Below, in pieces: positions 40,081 through 48,633 of a stretch of 62,222 nt of DNA (its first letter is position 1; each line of letters begins with the position of its first letter). The notes below the pieces were generated by a model. That model was not told the DNA's origin, did no database searches, and was given only the letters and a program-made list of their open reading frames with translations. The DNA is from JBOGUF01 sp050696075. Lineage in GTDB: Bacteria; Chloroflexota; Chloroflexia; Thermomicrobiales; UBA6265. The stretch lies in NCBI GenBank assembly GCA_050696075.1, contig JBOGUF010000010.1, positions 1 to 62,222 on the forward strand, read 5' to 3'. The translations under genes and the position numbers were made by a program.

Positions 40081-41439
40081 CTAATCTCTCGCCCAGAATC
40101 CCCTTGGGGCGAAGAGCTCGGCGACGCAGTCCGCGAGCAGGCCTGTTTCCACGGCAAGGTCCAGGACCGTGTACCGGCGTCTAATTTGGCGGGCGGACGC
40201 GTAGGTTTCTCGCAATTGGCGCGGCGACAGGCCAATTGCCGCCGGGGAGGTTGGACACCCGGCGGTCGCGAGCATGCGCCGCAACTCGGCGGCCGGAAGG
40301 AGTTGGGCGGACAGTCTGTCGCGCAGACCCGGCCAGACGGCGCGCAAGTGACGGAGCCGATCAGCGAGTTCGTCGCGACTGGGATGCTTGGCGCGGCTTT
40401 CGGCGACGGCCGGCTCGACAGTGTCGGCGTCCGCATGTATATCCCGCACGGACTGCTCCATTTCGTTCGCCGTTGGCCAGGCCGCGACGATGCGATCGAC
40501 GTCGAGTTGAGCGAGGTCGCGCGCCAGGAGCCGTTCGTAGAGCGCCGCGACGGCGAGCGAACCGACGCCGACCTTGAAGCCGTGAGAGACGGGCGTGCCG
40601 TTGATGCTGAGTCCGGACATCTCCCAGAGGTGGCTGAATTGGTGCTCGGCGCCGGAGGCGGGGCGCGACGAATCCACCGCTTGCATCGCTAGGCCAGCCA
40701 CGATCAGGCCGCGAACCAGGCGCTCGATGGCGTCCGGGTCGTTGACGCGAATCAACTCCGGTTGGGACAGGGTGTCGCGGAGCGGGCGCTGCACCATGGC
40801 CCAGACGTCGGGGAGCACCGGCTCAATGCCGAGCGCATCGGCGACCAGCCAATCAGCGCCGGCGGTGACTTTGCCGAGGAGGTCGGCGTAACCGGCGGCG
40901 GTCATCGTTTGGGGCGCGCCGGCGAGGAGGTCGAGGTCGGCCAGGATCGCGCGAGGAGCGGGGCAGGCGAGGGTTTGCTTGAAACCGTCATTGACCATCG
41001 CGCCGCCGGACGCGGCGTAGCCGTCCATCGAGGCGGCGGTGGCGACGGAGAGGTACGACCGGCCGGCGCGATACGCCCCGAGCTTGACAATATCGTTGAT
41101 CGTGCCCGAACCGACCGCGATCGGGACCGCCTCGTTCTGGGCGAGCCGGTCGGCGATGCGCCGCGCGTAACGAACGTCCGGCGTGAGCACTGGACGCGCG
41201 GGGAAGATCACCGCGGGCAGGAGGGCGACGTCGCGACCTCGCAGCCGTTGCGCGACCGTTCGACCCGCGATGGCGTAGGTCGTACCGTCCGCCACGATCA
41301 ATGCCGGCGCGTCGCCGAACTGCTCGACGTAGAGCCGGTCGACCGACTCGATCGCGCCGCGACCGATGGCGACCGCGCGGGTGTCCTTCGCCCCGGCGAG
41401 GGATTGCTCCATGATGTGCTGATCGATCACGTCGGTCAT
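40081..41439 (-). CDS. araM: sn-Glycerol-1-phosphate dehydrogenase (AraM/EgsA family)
   Basis: 452 aa, iron-containing alcohol dehydrogenase superfamily; interconverts dihydroxyacetone phosphate and sn-glycerol-1-phosphate with NAD(P)H. The nucleotide site is 'AVGSGTINDIVKLGA', with 'TAASMDGYAASGGAMVNDGF'. Metal ligands are expected in 'GYADLLGK' (Asp), 'GAEHQFSHLWE' (His) and 'PVSHGFKVGVG' (His). The length and C-terminal helical part match bacterial AraM. It is last of a minus-strand series after a PhoD-like gene (7-bp gap), the transporter and a SorC regulator. In B. subtilis araM sits in the arabinose operon; here no arabinose enzymes are present. Confidence 0.88.
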   Translation of the reverse strand: MTDVIDQHIMEQSLAGAKDTRAVAIGRGAIESVDRLYVEQFGDAPALIVADGTTYAIAGRTVAQRLRGRDVALLPAVIFPARPVLTPDVRYARRIADRLAQNEAVPIAVGSGTINDIVKLGAYRAGRSYLSVATAASMDGYAASGGAMVNDGFKQTLACPAPRAILADLDLLAGAPQTMTAAGYADLLGKVTAGADWLVADALGIEPVLPDVWAMVQRPLRDTLSQPELIRVNDPDAIERLVRGLIVAGLAMQAVDSSRPASGAEHQFSHLWEMSGLSINGTPVSHGFKVGVGSLAVAALYERLLARDLAQLDVDRIVAAWPTANEMEQSVRDIHADADTVEPAVAESRAKHPSRDELADRLRHLRAVWPGLRDRLSAQLLPAAELRRMLATAGCPTSPAAIGLSPRQLRETYASARQIRRRYTVLDLAVETGLLADCVAELFAPRGFWARD

Positions 41440-41446
41440 GCTGCCG

Positions 41447-43084
41447 TTACCGCTCCGCGACGGGTGTCCCGTCTGCCGGGCATGCCGATGCTTGTTCGGC
41501 CAGCGACCGTCCCTGCTCGACGACGAATGTGGCCAACGTCGAAGCGGACGCTGTCGCTTCCGCTACCGTCGGCACGACGCGGAACTCGGTCTGCCACTGG
41601 TCGGGTGCGACGGTGCAAAGGACATACCCCCGGTGGTTATCGAAGAAGGTCTGGTGGGGATTGTCGGGCATGGAGCCGCAACGCGTGGTGAATCCGCCGT
41701 CCTGCATCAGCGGATCGTCCCCCTCTGAGGTGATCGACGTGCCGACGAACTCCACGGCCACCGCCGAGGCATCGTCGAACGCGTTCCAATCGGTCTTGAG
41801 CAAATAGACGCGGTTGTCGTGGACGTCGCCGGTGATGACGACTGGATTCAGCGGCCGGTCGCGGCTTAACTCCGCCATCGCGGCGAGGAGCTCGTCGCGC
41901 TCGTAGGCGTAGCCGTCCCACTTGTCGCCGATGGCGCCGCCAAAGACGACGCCCGGGCCGGCCTGCCCGTCGTGCTGGGCCATCGGCACCTGCTGGGCGA
42001 GGACGTTCCAGGTCGCGGTCGAGGATGCTAGTCCGTCGAGGAGCCAATTCTTCTGGTCCGCGCCAAGCATGGTCCGGCTCGGATCGAGGGAGGGGGCGCA
42101 ATAGCCGCCGTTCTGCATGTGTTCCTCGGCCGAGCAACTCAGGTGTTGATGCGAGCGGTATTGGCGGGTGTCGAGCGCGTTGATAGTGACGAGATCGCCG
42201 AAGGAGAGGCGCCGGAAGAGTTGGAGGTGCGGTCCCTTCGGACGCGCGCGTTCACGCAGTGGCATGTGCTCGTAGTAGGCCCGGTATGCCGCCGCCCGGC
42301 GCACCAAGAACTCGTCCGAGGAATAGACCGGGTTCGGGGTCTCGCCGGCGTAGTCGTTGTCTACCTCGTGGTCGTCCCAGGTCACGACCCAGGGGAAACG
42401 GGCGTGCGCGGCCTGAAGATCGAGGTCGCGTTTGTAGAGCGCGTGACGGAGGCGATACTGATCGAGGGTGCGGGGCTCAGTGCGGACCTCGCTCGGTACG
42501 GTCACGCGCCGAACCCCGCCGAAGTCGCTCAGGCCCTGCTCATAGATGTAGTCGCCAAGGAAGATCACCAGATCAAGGTCCTGGGCAACCATGTCGCGAT
42601 AGGCGACATAGAAACCGTCCGACCAGTTCTGACAGGACGCAAAGGCGAAGCGAAAGGCATCCGTGCGCGCGCCGGATGGGGGCGCGGTGCGCGATCGACC
42701 GACCGGGCTGATCTCCGACCCGGCTTTGAATTGATACCAGTACCAGCGATCCGGTTCGAGTCCGTCAACCTCGACGTGGACCGCGTGTGCCCAGGCCGGA
42801 TCGGCGGTCGACGTCCCTTCGTTCACAACCTGGCTCATTCCCTCGTCGGTCGCAATCTGCCAGCGGAGCTCGATCGGCTCAGATGGGACGCCTCCGCCGA
42901 CGACTAACGGCTCAGGTGCTAATCGCGTCCAGATGACAAAACCGTCCGCGGCGGGGTCGCCCGAGGCGACGCCGAGCGCGAACGGATTCGCGGAGAAAGG
43001 GGGTCCTTGCCAACTCAGGACCGCGCCGCGGGGTAAGGCGAGGCCAGCGGCCGCGGTGACGATGAAGGTGCGGCGGTTGAGCAT
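41447..43084 (-). CDS. PhoD-like secreted phosphodiesterase/alkaline phosphatase
   Basis: 545 aa. A twin-arginine signal is visible (L-N-R-R-T-F-I-V-T-A-A-A-G-L-A-L-P). The N-terminal Fn3-like PhoD domain is followed by the metallophosphatase domain: 'FASCQNWSDGFYVAYRD', 'VIFLGDYIYEQGL', 'VTWDDHEVDNDYAG', 'INALDTRQYRS' and 'VVITGDVHDNRVYLL', all characteristic Fe/Ca-binding blocks. B. subtilis PhoD releases glycerol phosphate from teichoic acid, so an extracellular glycerophosphate-releasing role fits this locus. It lies 82 bp after the permeases and 7 bp before araM. Confidence 0.92.
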   Translation of the reverse strand: MLNRRTFIVTAAAGLALPRGAVLSWQGPPFSANPFALGVASGDPAADGFVIWTRLAPEPLVVGGGVPSEPIELRWQIATDEGMSQVVNEGTSTADPAWAHAVHVEVDGLEPDRWYWYQFKAGSEISPVGRSRTAPPSGARTDAFRFAFASCQNWSDGFYVAYRDMVAQDLDLVIFLGDYIYEQGLSDFGGVRRVTVPSEVRTEPRTLDQYRLRHALYKRDLDLQAAHARFPWVVTWDDHEVDNDYAGETPNPVYSSDEFLVRRAAAYRAYYEHMPLRERARPKGPHLQLFRRLSFGDLVTINALDTRQYRSHQHLSCSAEEHMQNGGYCAPSLDPSRTMLGADQKNWLLDGLASSTATWNVLAQQVPMAQHDGQAGPGVVFGGAIGDKWDGYAYERDELLAAMAELSRDRPLNPVVITGDVHDNRVYLLKTDWNAFDDASAVAVEFVGTSITSEGDDPLMQDGGFTTRCGSMPDNPHQTFFDNHRGYVLCTVAPDQWQTEFRVVPTVAEATASASTLATFVVEQGRSLAEQASACPADGTPVAER

Positions 43085-43166
43085 GATTCGGCCTCTCTTG
43101 TCGATCTCGGTCGGGGCTATGATGGACCGCGCGCGGCATGGAGCTCCACCACCGACCGCGATGCCG

Positions 43167-44045
43167 TTACCCCTTCATGCCGGACGTGACGAAGGTCGAG
43201 ATGATCTGCTTTTGGGCAAGGGCGTAGATGATGAGCGGGGGGAGGGTGGCGAGGGTGGCGGTCGCCATCATCGGGCCCCAGAGTTGGGCGGACTCGGTGT
43301 TCGCTGAGAAGAACTGCATGCCGACCGCCAGGGTCTTCGATTCCAGGTCGTTGAGGACGAGCAGGGGCCAGGTGTACTGGTTCCAACTGGCGAGGAAGGC
43401 GAGGATCGTCACGACCGCAATCGCGGGGCGGATATTGGGCAGGACGATGTGCAGCAAGATCTGACCGGTGCCGGCGCCGTCGATTCGGGCCGCATCGAGG
43501 ACCTCCTGGGGCAGGGTGCGGATGTATTGGCGGAGGAGGAAGACCGAAAAGGCGGTCGGGGCGATCGAGGGGATGATGACGCCCCACGGCGTGTTGATCC
43601 AGCCGAGGTCGGAGACGAGGACATAGTTCGGCACAAAGGTGACGACGCCGGGCACGATCATCGTGCCGAGCACCGCCGCAAAGAAGAATGAACTGCCCCG
43701 AAACTGGAGCCGGGCGAAGGCGAAGGCCGCGGGAACGCTGACCGCGATCTTGCCGAGGGTGGTCATGACCGCGATGAAGAAGCTGTTCCAGAACCAGTCG
43801 GCGACCGGGAAGAAGCGGAAGGCATCCGGGAAATTCTCCAGCGTCGGGGCGGTAGGCAGGATGCGGATGTCCCTGGTGAAAATCTCGGTCGGGATCTTGA
43901 TCGAGGTCGAGAGCATCCAGAAGAAGGGGAAGATCGTCAGGAAGCAGAGCAGGCCGACGAGCGCGTGCAAGGCGATGCGACCGAGTTGCGGACGGCGTCG
44001 CGTTTGGCCGAAGCCCGCGCGGGCTGGCGATGCCAAACTAGCCAT
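43167..44045 (-). CDS. Carbohydrate-type ABC permease (MalG/UgpE/AraQ-like)
   Basis: 292 aa with six membrane segments. 'LVGLLCFLTIFPFFWMLSTS' is followed by 'PTEIFTRDIRILPTAPTLEN'. The EAA loop is 'VLDAARIDGAGTGQILLHIV', and the end, 'ALAQKQIISTFVTSGMKG', is the standard family C-terminus. It overlaps the partner permease gene by 8 bases. No ATPase (MalK/MsmX type) is local; MsmX-like shared ATPases are common for AraNPQ-type systems. Confidence 0.93.
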   Translation of the reverse strand: MASLASPARAGFGQTRRRPQLGRIALHALVGLLCFLTIFPFFWMLSTSIKIPTEIFTRDIRILPTAPTLENFPDAFRFFPVADWFWNSFFIAVMTTLGKIAVSVPAAFAFARLQFRGSSFFFAAVLGTMIVPGVVTFVPNYVLVSDLGWINTPWGVIIPSIAPTAFSVFLLRQYIRTLPQEVLDAARIDGAGTGQILLHIVLPNIRPAIAVVTILAFLASWNQYTWPLLVLNDLESKTLAVGMQFFSANTESAQLWGPMMATATLATLPPLIIYALAQKQIISTFVTSGMKG

Positions 44046-44994
44046 AGTGGACGTGCCTCTCGACGAAGCGGAACTGGAGCCAGGTCAGCAGCACCGTGCC
44101 GACGAAGACGATGATCGAGACGGCGCTGGCGGCGCCGATCTGGAAGTAGCGGAACCCTTGCTGGTAGAGGTAGTAGACGATGTTCGTCGTCGTCTCGAAG
44201 GGGCCGCCGTCGGTCATCACGTTGATCGCGCCGAAGACGTCGTCGTTGACCGAGATGACGGTGGTGACGAGGACGAAGAAGAAGGTCGGGGTGATCAGCG
44301 GCCAGCGGATCGAGCGGATAACCTGCCAACCGCTGGCGCCGTCGACTTGGGCCGCCTCGACATAATCGACGGGCACGGCTTCGAGCGCCGCCAGGTAGAG
44401 GAGGAGGTGGAACCCGAGCGTCTTCCAGGTGGCGACGACGATGATGCACCAGATGGCGGTGTCCGGGTCGGAGAGCCAGTTGATGCGGGAACCGCCGACT
44501 TCGATGATCAGCTTGTTGAGCAGCCCTTGCAGCGGATTGAAGATCCAGAGCCAAAGGAGCGCGCCGACCGAATAGGCGATCACGGTCGGCGAAAAGAGCA
44601 TGATCCGGTAGCTCGACTGCGCCCGCGACTTGCGGATCGGCCAAAGCAGGAGCGCCAGGATCAGCGGCAAGAAGACCTGGATCGGGACGAGCGCCAGAAT
44701 GTAGACGCCGGTCGAACGCAGTGCCCGCTCGAAGCGTGGGTCGTCGGCCAAGCGGGTGTAATTGTCGAACCCGACGTAGGTCTTGTCGGGCGAAACGAAG
44801 TTCCAATCGAAGAACGAAAGATAGACCGAATAGATGAGCGGCCAGTAGATGAAGACGACCATCAGGACCAGGACGGGCGCCACGAACAGGTAGGGAAGGG
44901 CCGCTTGCCAGAGGCGTTCGTGGCTCCGCGCCCCGCCGCGGGCGACCGTGACCACGCCGATAGCCGGCCGCTCATGATGGGGGATGCTGGCCAC
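44038..44994 (-). CDS. Carbohydrate-type ABC permease (MalF/UgpA/AraP-like)
   Basis: 318 aa. 'YLFVAPVLVLMVVFIYWPLI' is the first helix, followed by 'SFFDWNFVSPDKTYVGFDNY', a UgpA/AraP-like stretch. The EAA loop is 'YVEAAQVDGASGWQVIRSIR'. The end is 'LTWLQFRFVERHVHYG'. It is preceded by the binding-protein gene with a 79-bp hairpin-bearing gap and followed by the second permease with overlap. Confidence 0.93.
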   Translation of the reverse strand: MASIPHHERPAIGVVTVARGGARSHERLWQAALPYLFVAPVLVLMVVFIYWPLIYSVYLSFFDWNFVSPDKTYVGFDNYTRLADDPRFERALRSTGVYILALVPIQVFLPLILALLLWPIRKSRAQSSYRIMLFSPTVIAYSVGALLWLWIFNPLQGLLNKLIIEVGGSRINWLSDPDTAIWCIIVVATWKTLGFHLLLYLAALEAVPVDYVEAAQVDGASGWQVIRSIRWPLITPTFFFVLVTTVISVNDDVFGAINVMTDGGPFETTTNIVYYLYQQGFRYFQIGAASAVSIIVFVGTVLLTWLQFRFVERHVHYG

Positions 44995-45014
44995 TAACTG
45001 ACGTCCTTGACGAG

Positions 45015-45074
45015 GCGGGAGGCGGACGGCAGCTACGCCGTGTTTGCGTCCGCCTTCCGCCTTCCGCCTCCCGC
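45015..45074. repeat. Inverted-repeat element between binding-protein and permease genes
   Basis: GCGGGAGGCGGA (45015-45026) pairs exactly with TCCGCCTCCCGC (45063-45074). On the minus strand it starts right at the TAG of the binding-protein gene and reads CGGGAGGCGGAAGGCGGAAG, like the tract after the 36.4-kb binding-protein gene. It probably forms an mRNA-stabilising hairpin. Confidence 0.65.
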
Positions 45075-46432
45075 TACGTGCTTGGGAGTAACGGTTCGAT
45101 CTCCGAGACGGCTTGGTTGCAGCCTTCCTCGGCGCTGATGTCGTTGGCCCAGATGCGGGAGACGTAGGTGCCCCAGATCTGCTGGACCTCGGCGGCGCGG
45201 GCGCCCGGCCAAGCCGTCTCGCGCGTCAAACCCTCGTCGAGTTGGAGATAAGCCGGTTCCTGGCCCGGCAGGATTTCGACCTCGAAGTTGGTGGCATTGA
45301 GGTAACCGGTCTGCATCCAGATGTCGGTCCCTTCCTGGGAGACGGCGTACTTGAGAAACTCCCAGGCGCCCTTCAACTGGTCGTCGTCCTGGGCGTAGCA
45401 GCCGATGAAGGAGCCGCCGCTCGACATCTGGCGCGGTTGACCTTCGAAGATGGGGAACGGAGCCGATTGGAGGTCGAACGCGACGTCGCGGCGCAGCCCG
45501 CCGAGTGAGGCGATGCTCCCGATAAAGCAAGCGAGCGAGCTACCGATGAAGGAGGCGCGCATCTCGCTGCCGGTCGAGCGGTCGTGCAGTCCGGCGGCAT
45601 CGATGTCGGCGATCGCCTGCATGGCCGCGATCGACTCCAGGCTGGCGATCGCCAGCTCACCGGCGTCGGTCATGACCTGGCCGCCGTTCGATTGGATGAT
45701 GCTTTGGGCCGGCCAATCCTTGTTGGTTGCGAAGCCGAGAATCGGGTTGCCGCCGGCCTGCTCCTGGATGCCGGGGCCAAGTTCGAGCACCGACGCCCAG
45801 GTGGCGAAGAGCGCCGCCGGATCGACGCCAGCCGCGGTGAAGATTTCGTTGTTGTAGTAGATGACAGGGCAGGAGAAGGCAAAGGGAACACCCTTCGTCA
45901 TCTCGTCGACCTGGACCAGCCCGATCACCTGCTCCTTGAGGTTGCCCAGGATTTCGCTGATGTCGCCGCCGGCGCTCGTGGCGACGTCTTCCAGGTTGTT
46001 CACCCCCAGACCCTCGACCGCGTAGTTGATATTCGACCAGGGGGTGATGACGAGCGCCGGCGGGTTGCCGGCTGCCATCTCCGCTTGCGCCTTCTGCAGC
46101 ACCTCGAAGTAGTTGCCGCTGTCGGTCCGGCTATTGACGGTGACGCCCGTATTGAGGGCGTTGAAGGCGTCGACAAGTTGGTCCGCCGGGTGCTGGTTTT
46201 CCGCTGCCACCTCGCCCGGCGGCGTGCCCCAAATGTGGGAGAAGTCGATTTCGATCGGATCGCTCTGGTAGCGCAAGAACGCGGGCGCCGTGACGCGGGC
46301 GCCGGAGGCGTCCGCCGACTTGACCCCGCTTGCCGCCAAGGCGGCGGCGCCCGCGGTCGCCGATGCGCCGCGAAGGAATGATCGCCGGTCGAGTTTCTGA
46401 TTCTTCACTGTTCCGTCCATTCGTTGATGCAT
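45074..46432 (-). CDS. Extracellular solute-binding protein, family 1 (UgpB/AraN-like)
   Basis: 452 aa. The Tat signal includes L-D-R-R-S-F-L-R-G-A-S. Family-1 features are 'FNALNTGVTVNSRTDSGNYF', 'PFAFSCPVIYYNNEIFTAAG' and 'GSFIGCYAQDDDQLKGAWEF', then 'AVSQEGTDIWMQTGYLNATN', the last two typical of UgpB-like glycerophosphate and oligosaccharide binders. ATG 46432 follows GGGAGG; ATG 46420 is an alternative. It is 56 bp after the regulator gene on the same strand, so it is probably one long transcript. Confidence 0.9.
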   Translation of the reverse strand: MHQRMDGTVKNQKLDRRSFLRGASATAGAAALAASGVKSADASGARVTAPAFLRYQSDPIEIDFSHIWGTPPGEVAAENQHPADQLVDAFNALNTGVTVNSRTDSGNYFEVLQKAQAEMAAGNPPALVITPWSNINYAVEGLGVNNLEDVATSAGGDISEILGNLKEQVIGLVQVDEMTKGVPFAFSCPVIYYNNEIFTAAGVDPAALFATWASVLELGPGIQEQAGGNPILGFATNKDWPAQSIIQSNGGQVMTDAGELAIASLESIAAMQAIADIDAAGLHDRSTGSEMRASFIGSSLACFIGSIASLGGLRRDVAFDLQSAPFPIFEGQPRQMSSGGSFIGCYAQDDDQLKGAWEFLKYAVSQEGTDIWMQTGYLNATNFEVEILPGQEPAYLQLDEGLTRETAWPGARAAEVQQIWGTYVSRIWANDISAEEGCNQAVSEIEPLLPST

Positions 46433-46488
46433 CCCGCCGTTCCTCCCGTTGCCGATGCCGCGCGCGGCACAATCCCTCCCGCGTGTCC

Positions 46489-47448
46489 CTATCGTTCGCC
46501 GGCGCCGAGGAGAGCGGCGGCGCCGCGATCGTCGATCACGATCGACGTCACCAGGCGGCCGGTGATGGCGGCGAGGGTCGCCGTCGTCCTGCCGGTCCCG
46601 TTCGTCACGCCGAACACCTCCGGCCGCTGCCGGAGCTGGTCGAGCTCGATGCTGATGACCCGGTCGCGGTACTCGGTGTCGCACTCGCGCCCGGTGCGGT
46701 CGTAGAAGCGGCCGCAGATTTCGCCGACGGCGCCACGGGCTCGCAGGCGGGCGAAGTCGTCGGTCGTGAGCGCACCGCGCTCGGCGAAGGCGGAATCCTC
46801 GAAGGAGCCGATGCCAACCAGGGCGAGGTCGAGTGAGGCGAACATGCGCTGGATGAGCCGGATGTGCTCGTGGGAGGTGAGGAGTTCGCGCGCCTGGCCG
46901 TTCTGGAGAAAGGCGGGGGCGTTGAGTGTGTAGAAGGTGCCGGCGAAGCGATGGGCGAGTAAGCGGCTGAGCTCGACGGCGTCGATCGCGCTCGGCGTCG
47001 GCCCGATGTTGCCCATGAGCTGGACGACGCCGATGCCGCCGACCTGTTCGCGCGGCTCCATGAAGCTGATCAATTCGCGCAGAGTGCGGCCACCGGCCAG
47101 GCCGACCGTCATCTTGGGGTCGATCAGGCCGGTGACGGCCGGAGCGGCGAAGTAGCCGATGGTGCGGCGGACGTTCTCCGAGGCGCGGCCGATCGTCTTG
47201 ACGACCACGGCGTGATGGAGGCCGAAGCGCTCGATCAGGTGCTGTTCGAGGGCGCGGTCGCGGGGATCGTAGTCGTCGACGGAGATACGGACAACGCCGC
47301 GCTCGCGGGCGGCGGTCAGGAGGCGGGAAACCTTGGAGCGCGAGACGCCAAGGATGTCGGCGACGGCCTGCTGGTCGAGGCCGTCGAGGTAGTACATGCG
47401 CGCCACCGAGGTCATCAGCTCGACGCTGTCATCCGACACAAGCCCCAC
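46489..47448 (-). CDS. SorC/DeoR-type sugar-responsive transcriptional regulator
   Basis: About 319 aa, usual for SorC. The helix-turn-helix is 'LDGLDQQAVADILGVSRSKV' plus 'SRLLTAARERGVVRI'. The effector domain has 'MTVGLAGGRTLRELISFMEP', 'LALVGIGSFEDSAF', 'GAVGEICGRFYD' and 'GVTNGTGRTTATLAAITGRL', the sugar-phosphate sensor fold. The start is placed at GTG 47448 (GTG 47439 also possible). The frame is open further but reads through the operator region. It is divergent from the HAD gene and presumably controls both directions in response to a phosphorylated substrate. Confidence 0.88.
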   Translation of the reverse strand: MGLVSDDSVELMTSVARMYYLDGLDQQAVADILGVSRSKVSRLLTAARERGVVRISVDDYDPRDRALEQHLIERFGLHHAVVVKTIGRASENVRRTIGYFAAPAVTGLIDPKMTVGLAGGRTLRELISFMEPREQVGGIGVVQLMGNIGPTPSAIDAVELSRLLAHRFAGTFYTLNAPAFLQNGQARELLTSHEHIRLIQRMFASLDLALVGIGSFEDSAFAERGALTTDDFARLRARGAVGEICGRFYDRTGRECDTEYRDRVISIELDQLRQRPEVFGVTNGTGRTTATLAAITGRLVTSIVIDDRGAAALLGAGER

Positions 47449-47588
47449 CCGCGGCGATCCATTGAACAAACGTGCATGGACATCTGTGCGAATCACCTGT
47501 ACGATAGCATCCGCATTGTGGCCTGTCAACACATCGTTCCGTTTGCCGACGGGTTGGGATCGTTCCTCGTCGAGGCGAGAGCCGAGAG

Positions 47589-47604
47589 TTGCACAGACGT
47601 GCAA
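47589..47604. promoter_or_regulatory. Operator-like palindrome between the SorC regulator and HAD genes
   Basis: TTGCAC-AGAC-GTGCAA is a perfect dyad. The half-site ACGTGCA recurs at 47470-47476 nearer the regulator start. The TTGAAC at 47463 and TTCAA near 47625 add symmetry. Its position in the 252-bp divergent gap suits SorC binding. Confidence 0.5.
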
Positions 47605-47700
47605 CAGCACGGGTGCGCGTTCAAACCTAGTAAACCAGCCCGCCCGACGGTTGTGGTTAACGGGAGATGGAATCGCTCAGTCTGGAAGCAAGGAGGGAGC

Positions 47701-48633
47701 GTGGGAGAGTTTGACGCGGGCGCAATGCCGGTCGCTGGGCATGGTGGACAAGATCTGATTCGTGCACCGGACATCTTGTTCGACGGCTATATCTTCGATC
47801 TCGACGGCACGATCTACCTCGGCGACACGCCGCTGCCGGGCGCTCGCCGCCTGATCGCCACTCTGCGCGACCTCGACCGGCGCGTCCTCTTCCTCTCCAA
47901 CAATCCGACAAAGGATCGGGCGCAGTATGCGGCGAAACTGAGTGGGATGGGGATCCCGACGACGCCCGATCAGGTGCTGAATACGGTCGTGACGATGACC
48001 GATTGGTTGCTGCGCCACCATCCGACGGCGACCGTCTTCCCCATTGGCGAGGAGCCGCTCAAGCGGGCGCTGACGGACGTCGGTATCCGCATCTCGGAGG
48101 ACCCGGCAGAGATCGACGTCGTGATCGCCAGTTACGACCGCACCTTCGACTACCGCAAGCTGCAAATCGCCTTCGACGCGATCTGGTTCCATAAGCGCGC
48201 CCGGCTTGTCGCCACCAACCCGGACCGTTACTGCCCCTTTCCCGGCGGGCACGGCGAACCGGACGCCGCCGCGATCGTCGCCGCCATCGAAGCCTGCACT
48301 GGCGCCACCTGCGAACTCCACACCGGCAAGCCGAGCCGGCTCATGCTGGAAACGGCCCTCAACCTGCTGGGACTCGATGCGCACCAGTGCGTGATGGTCG
48401 GCGACCGTCTTTCGACCGACATCCGCATGGCGCACGCGGCCGGGATGCCCTCCGCCGTCGTCCTCACCGGCGAAACGACGCCCGCGATGCTCTCCACCGC
48501 CGAGGACCGGCCCGACCACGTCCTCGACCGCATCGACCGCCTTGTTCCGAGGTCGATATGGGACTCGCTTGGTTGGTCGATTTCTAATGACTCGCGACCC
48601 ACGACTCACGACTCACGACTGGAGACTGACTGA
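47701..48633 (+). CDS. HAD-IIA phosphatase (NagD/AraL-like)
   Basis: 310 aa. HAD motif I is FDLDGT, with nucleophile Asp33 and acid Asp35; motif II is FLSNNPT (Ser66); the motif III Lys is in HTGKPSRLM; motif IV is VMVGDRLSTD. The C2-type cap between motifs II and III marks the NagD/AraL subfamily, which dephosphorylates sugar and glycerol phosphates. GTG 47701 follows AAGGAGG. The final residues 'SNDSRPTTHDSRLETD' are encoded by a dispersed microrepeat. It is coupled to the glycerophosphodiesterase (TGATG). Confidence 0.9.
   Translation: MGEFDAGAMPVAGHGGQDLIRAPDILFDGYIFDLDGTIYLGDTPLPGARRLIATLRDLDRRVLFLSNNPTKDRAQYAAKLSGMGIPTTPDQVLNTVVTMTDWLLRHHPTATVFPIGEEPLKRALTDVGIRISEDPAEIDVVIASYDRTFDYRKLQIAFDAIWFHKRARLVATNPDRYCPFPGGHGEPDAAAIVAAIEACTGATCELHTGKPSRLMLETALNLLGLDAHQCVMVGDRLSTDIRMAHAAGMPSAVVLTGETTPAMLSTAEDRPDHVLDRIDRLVPRSIWDSLGWSISNDSRPTTHDSRLETD
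48602..48622 (+). repeat. ACTCACGACTCACGACTGG microrepeat (copy 2, plus strand)
   Basis: This copy lies in the last codons of the HAD gene and supplies the GGAG ribosome site of the next gene. It shares 19 bases with the minus-strand copy at 31249-31280, which also lies just upstream of a gene start in sense orientation. Confidence 0.55.

Noticed and set aside
43639..44997. Long plus-strand open frame across the permease pair
   Set aside because: Composition is Asp/Gly/Arg-rich and hydrophilic, typical of antisense to membrane protein genes; the minus strand has two complete permeases.
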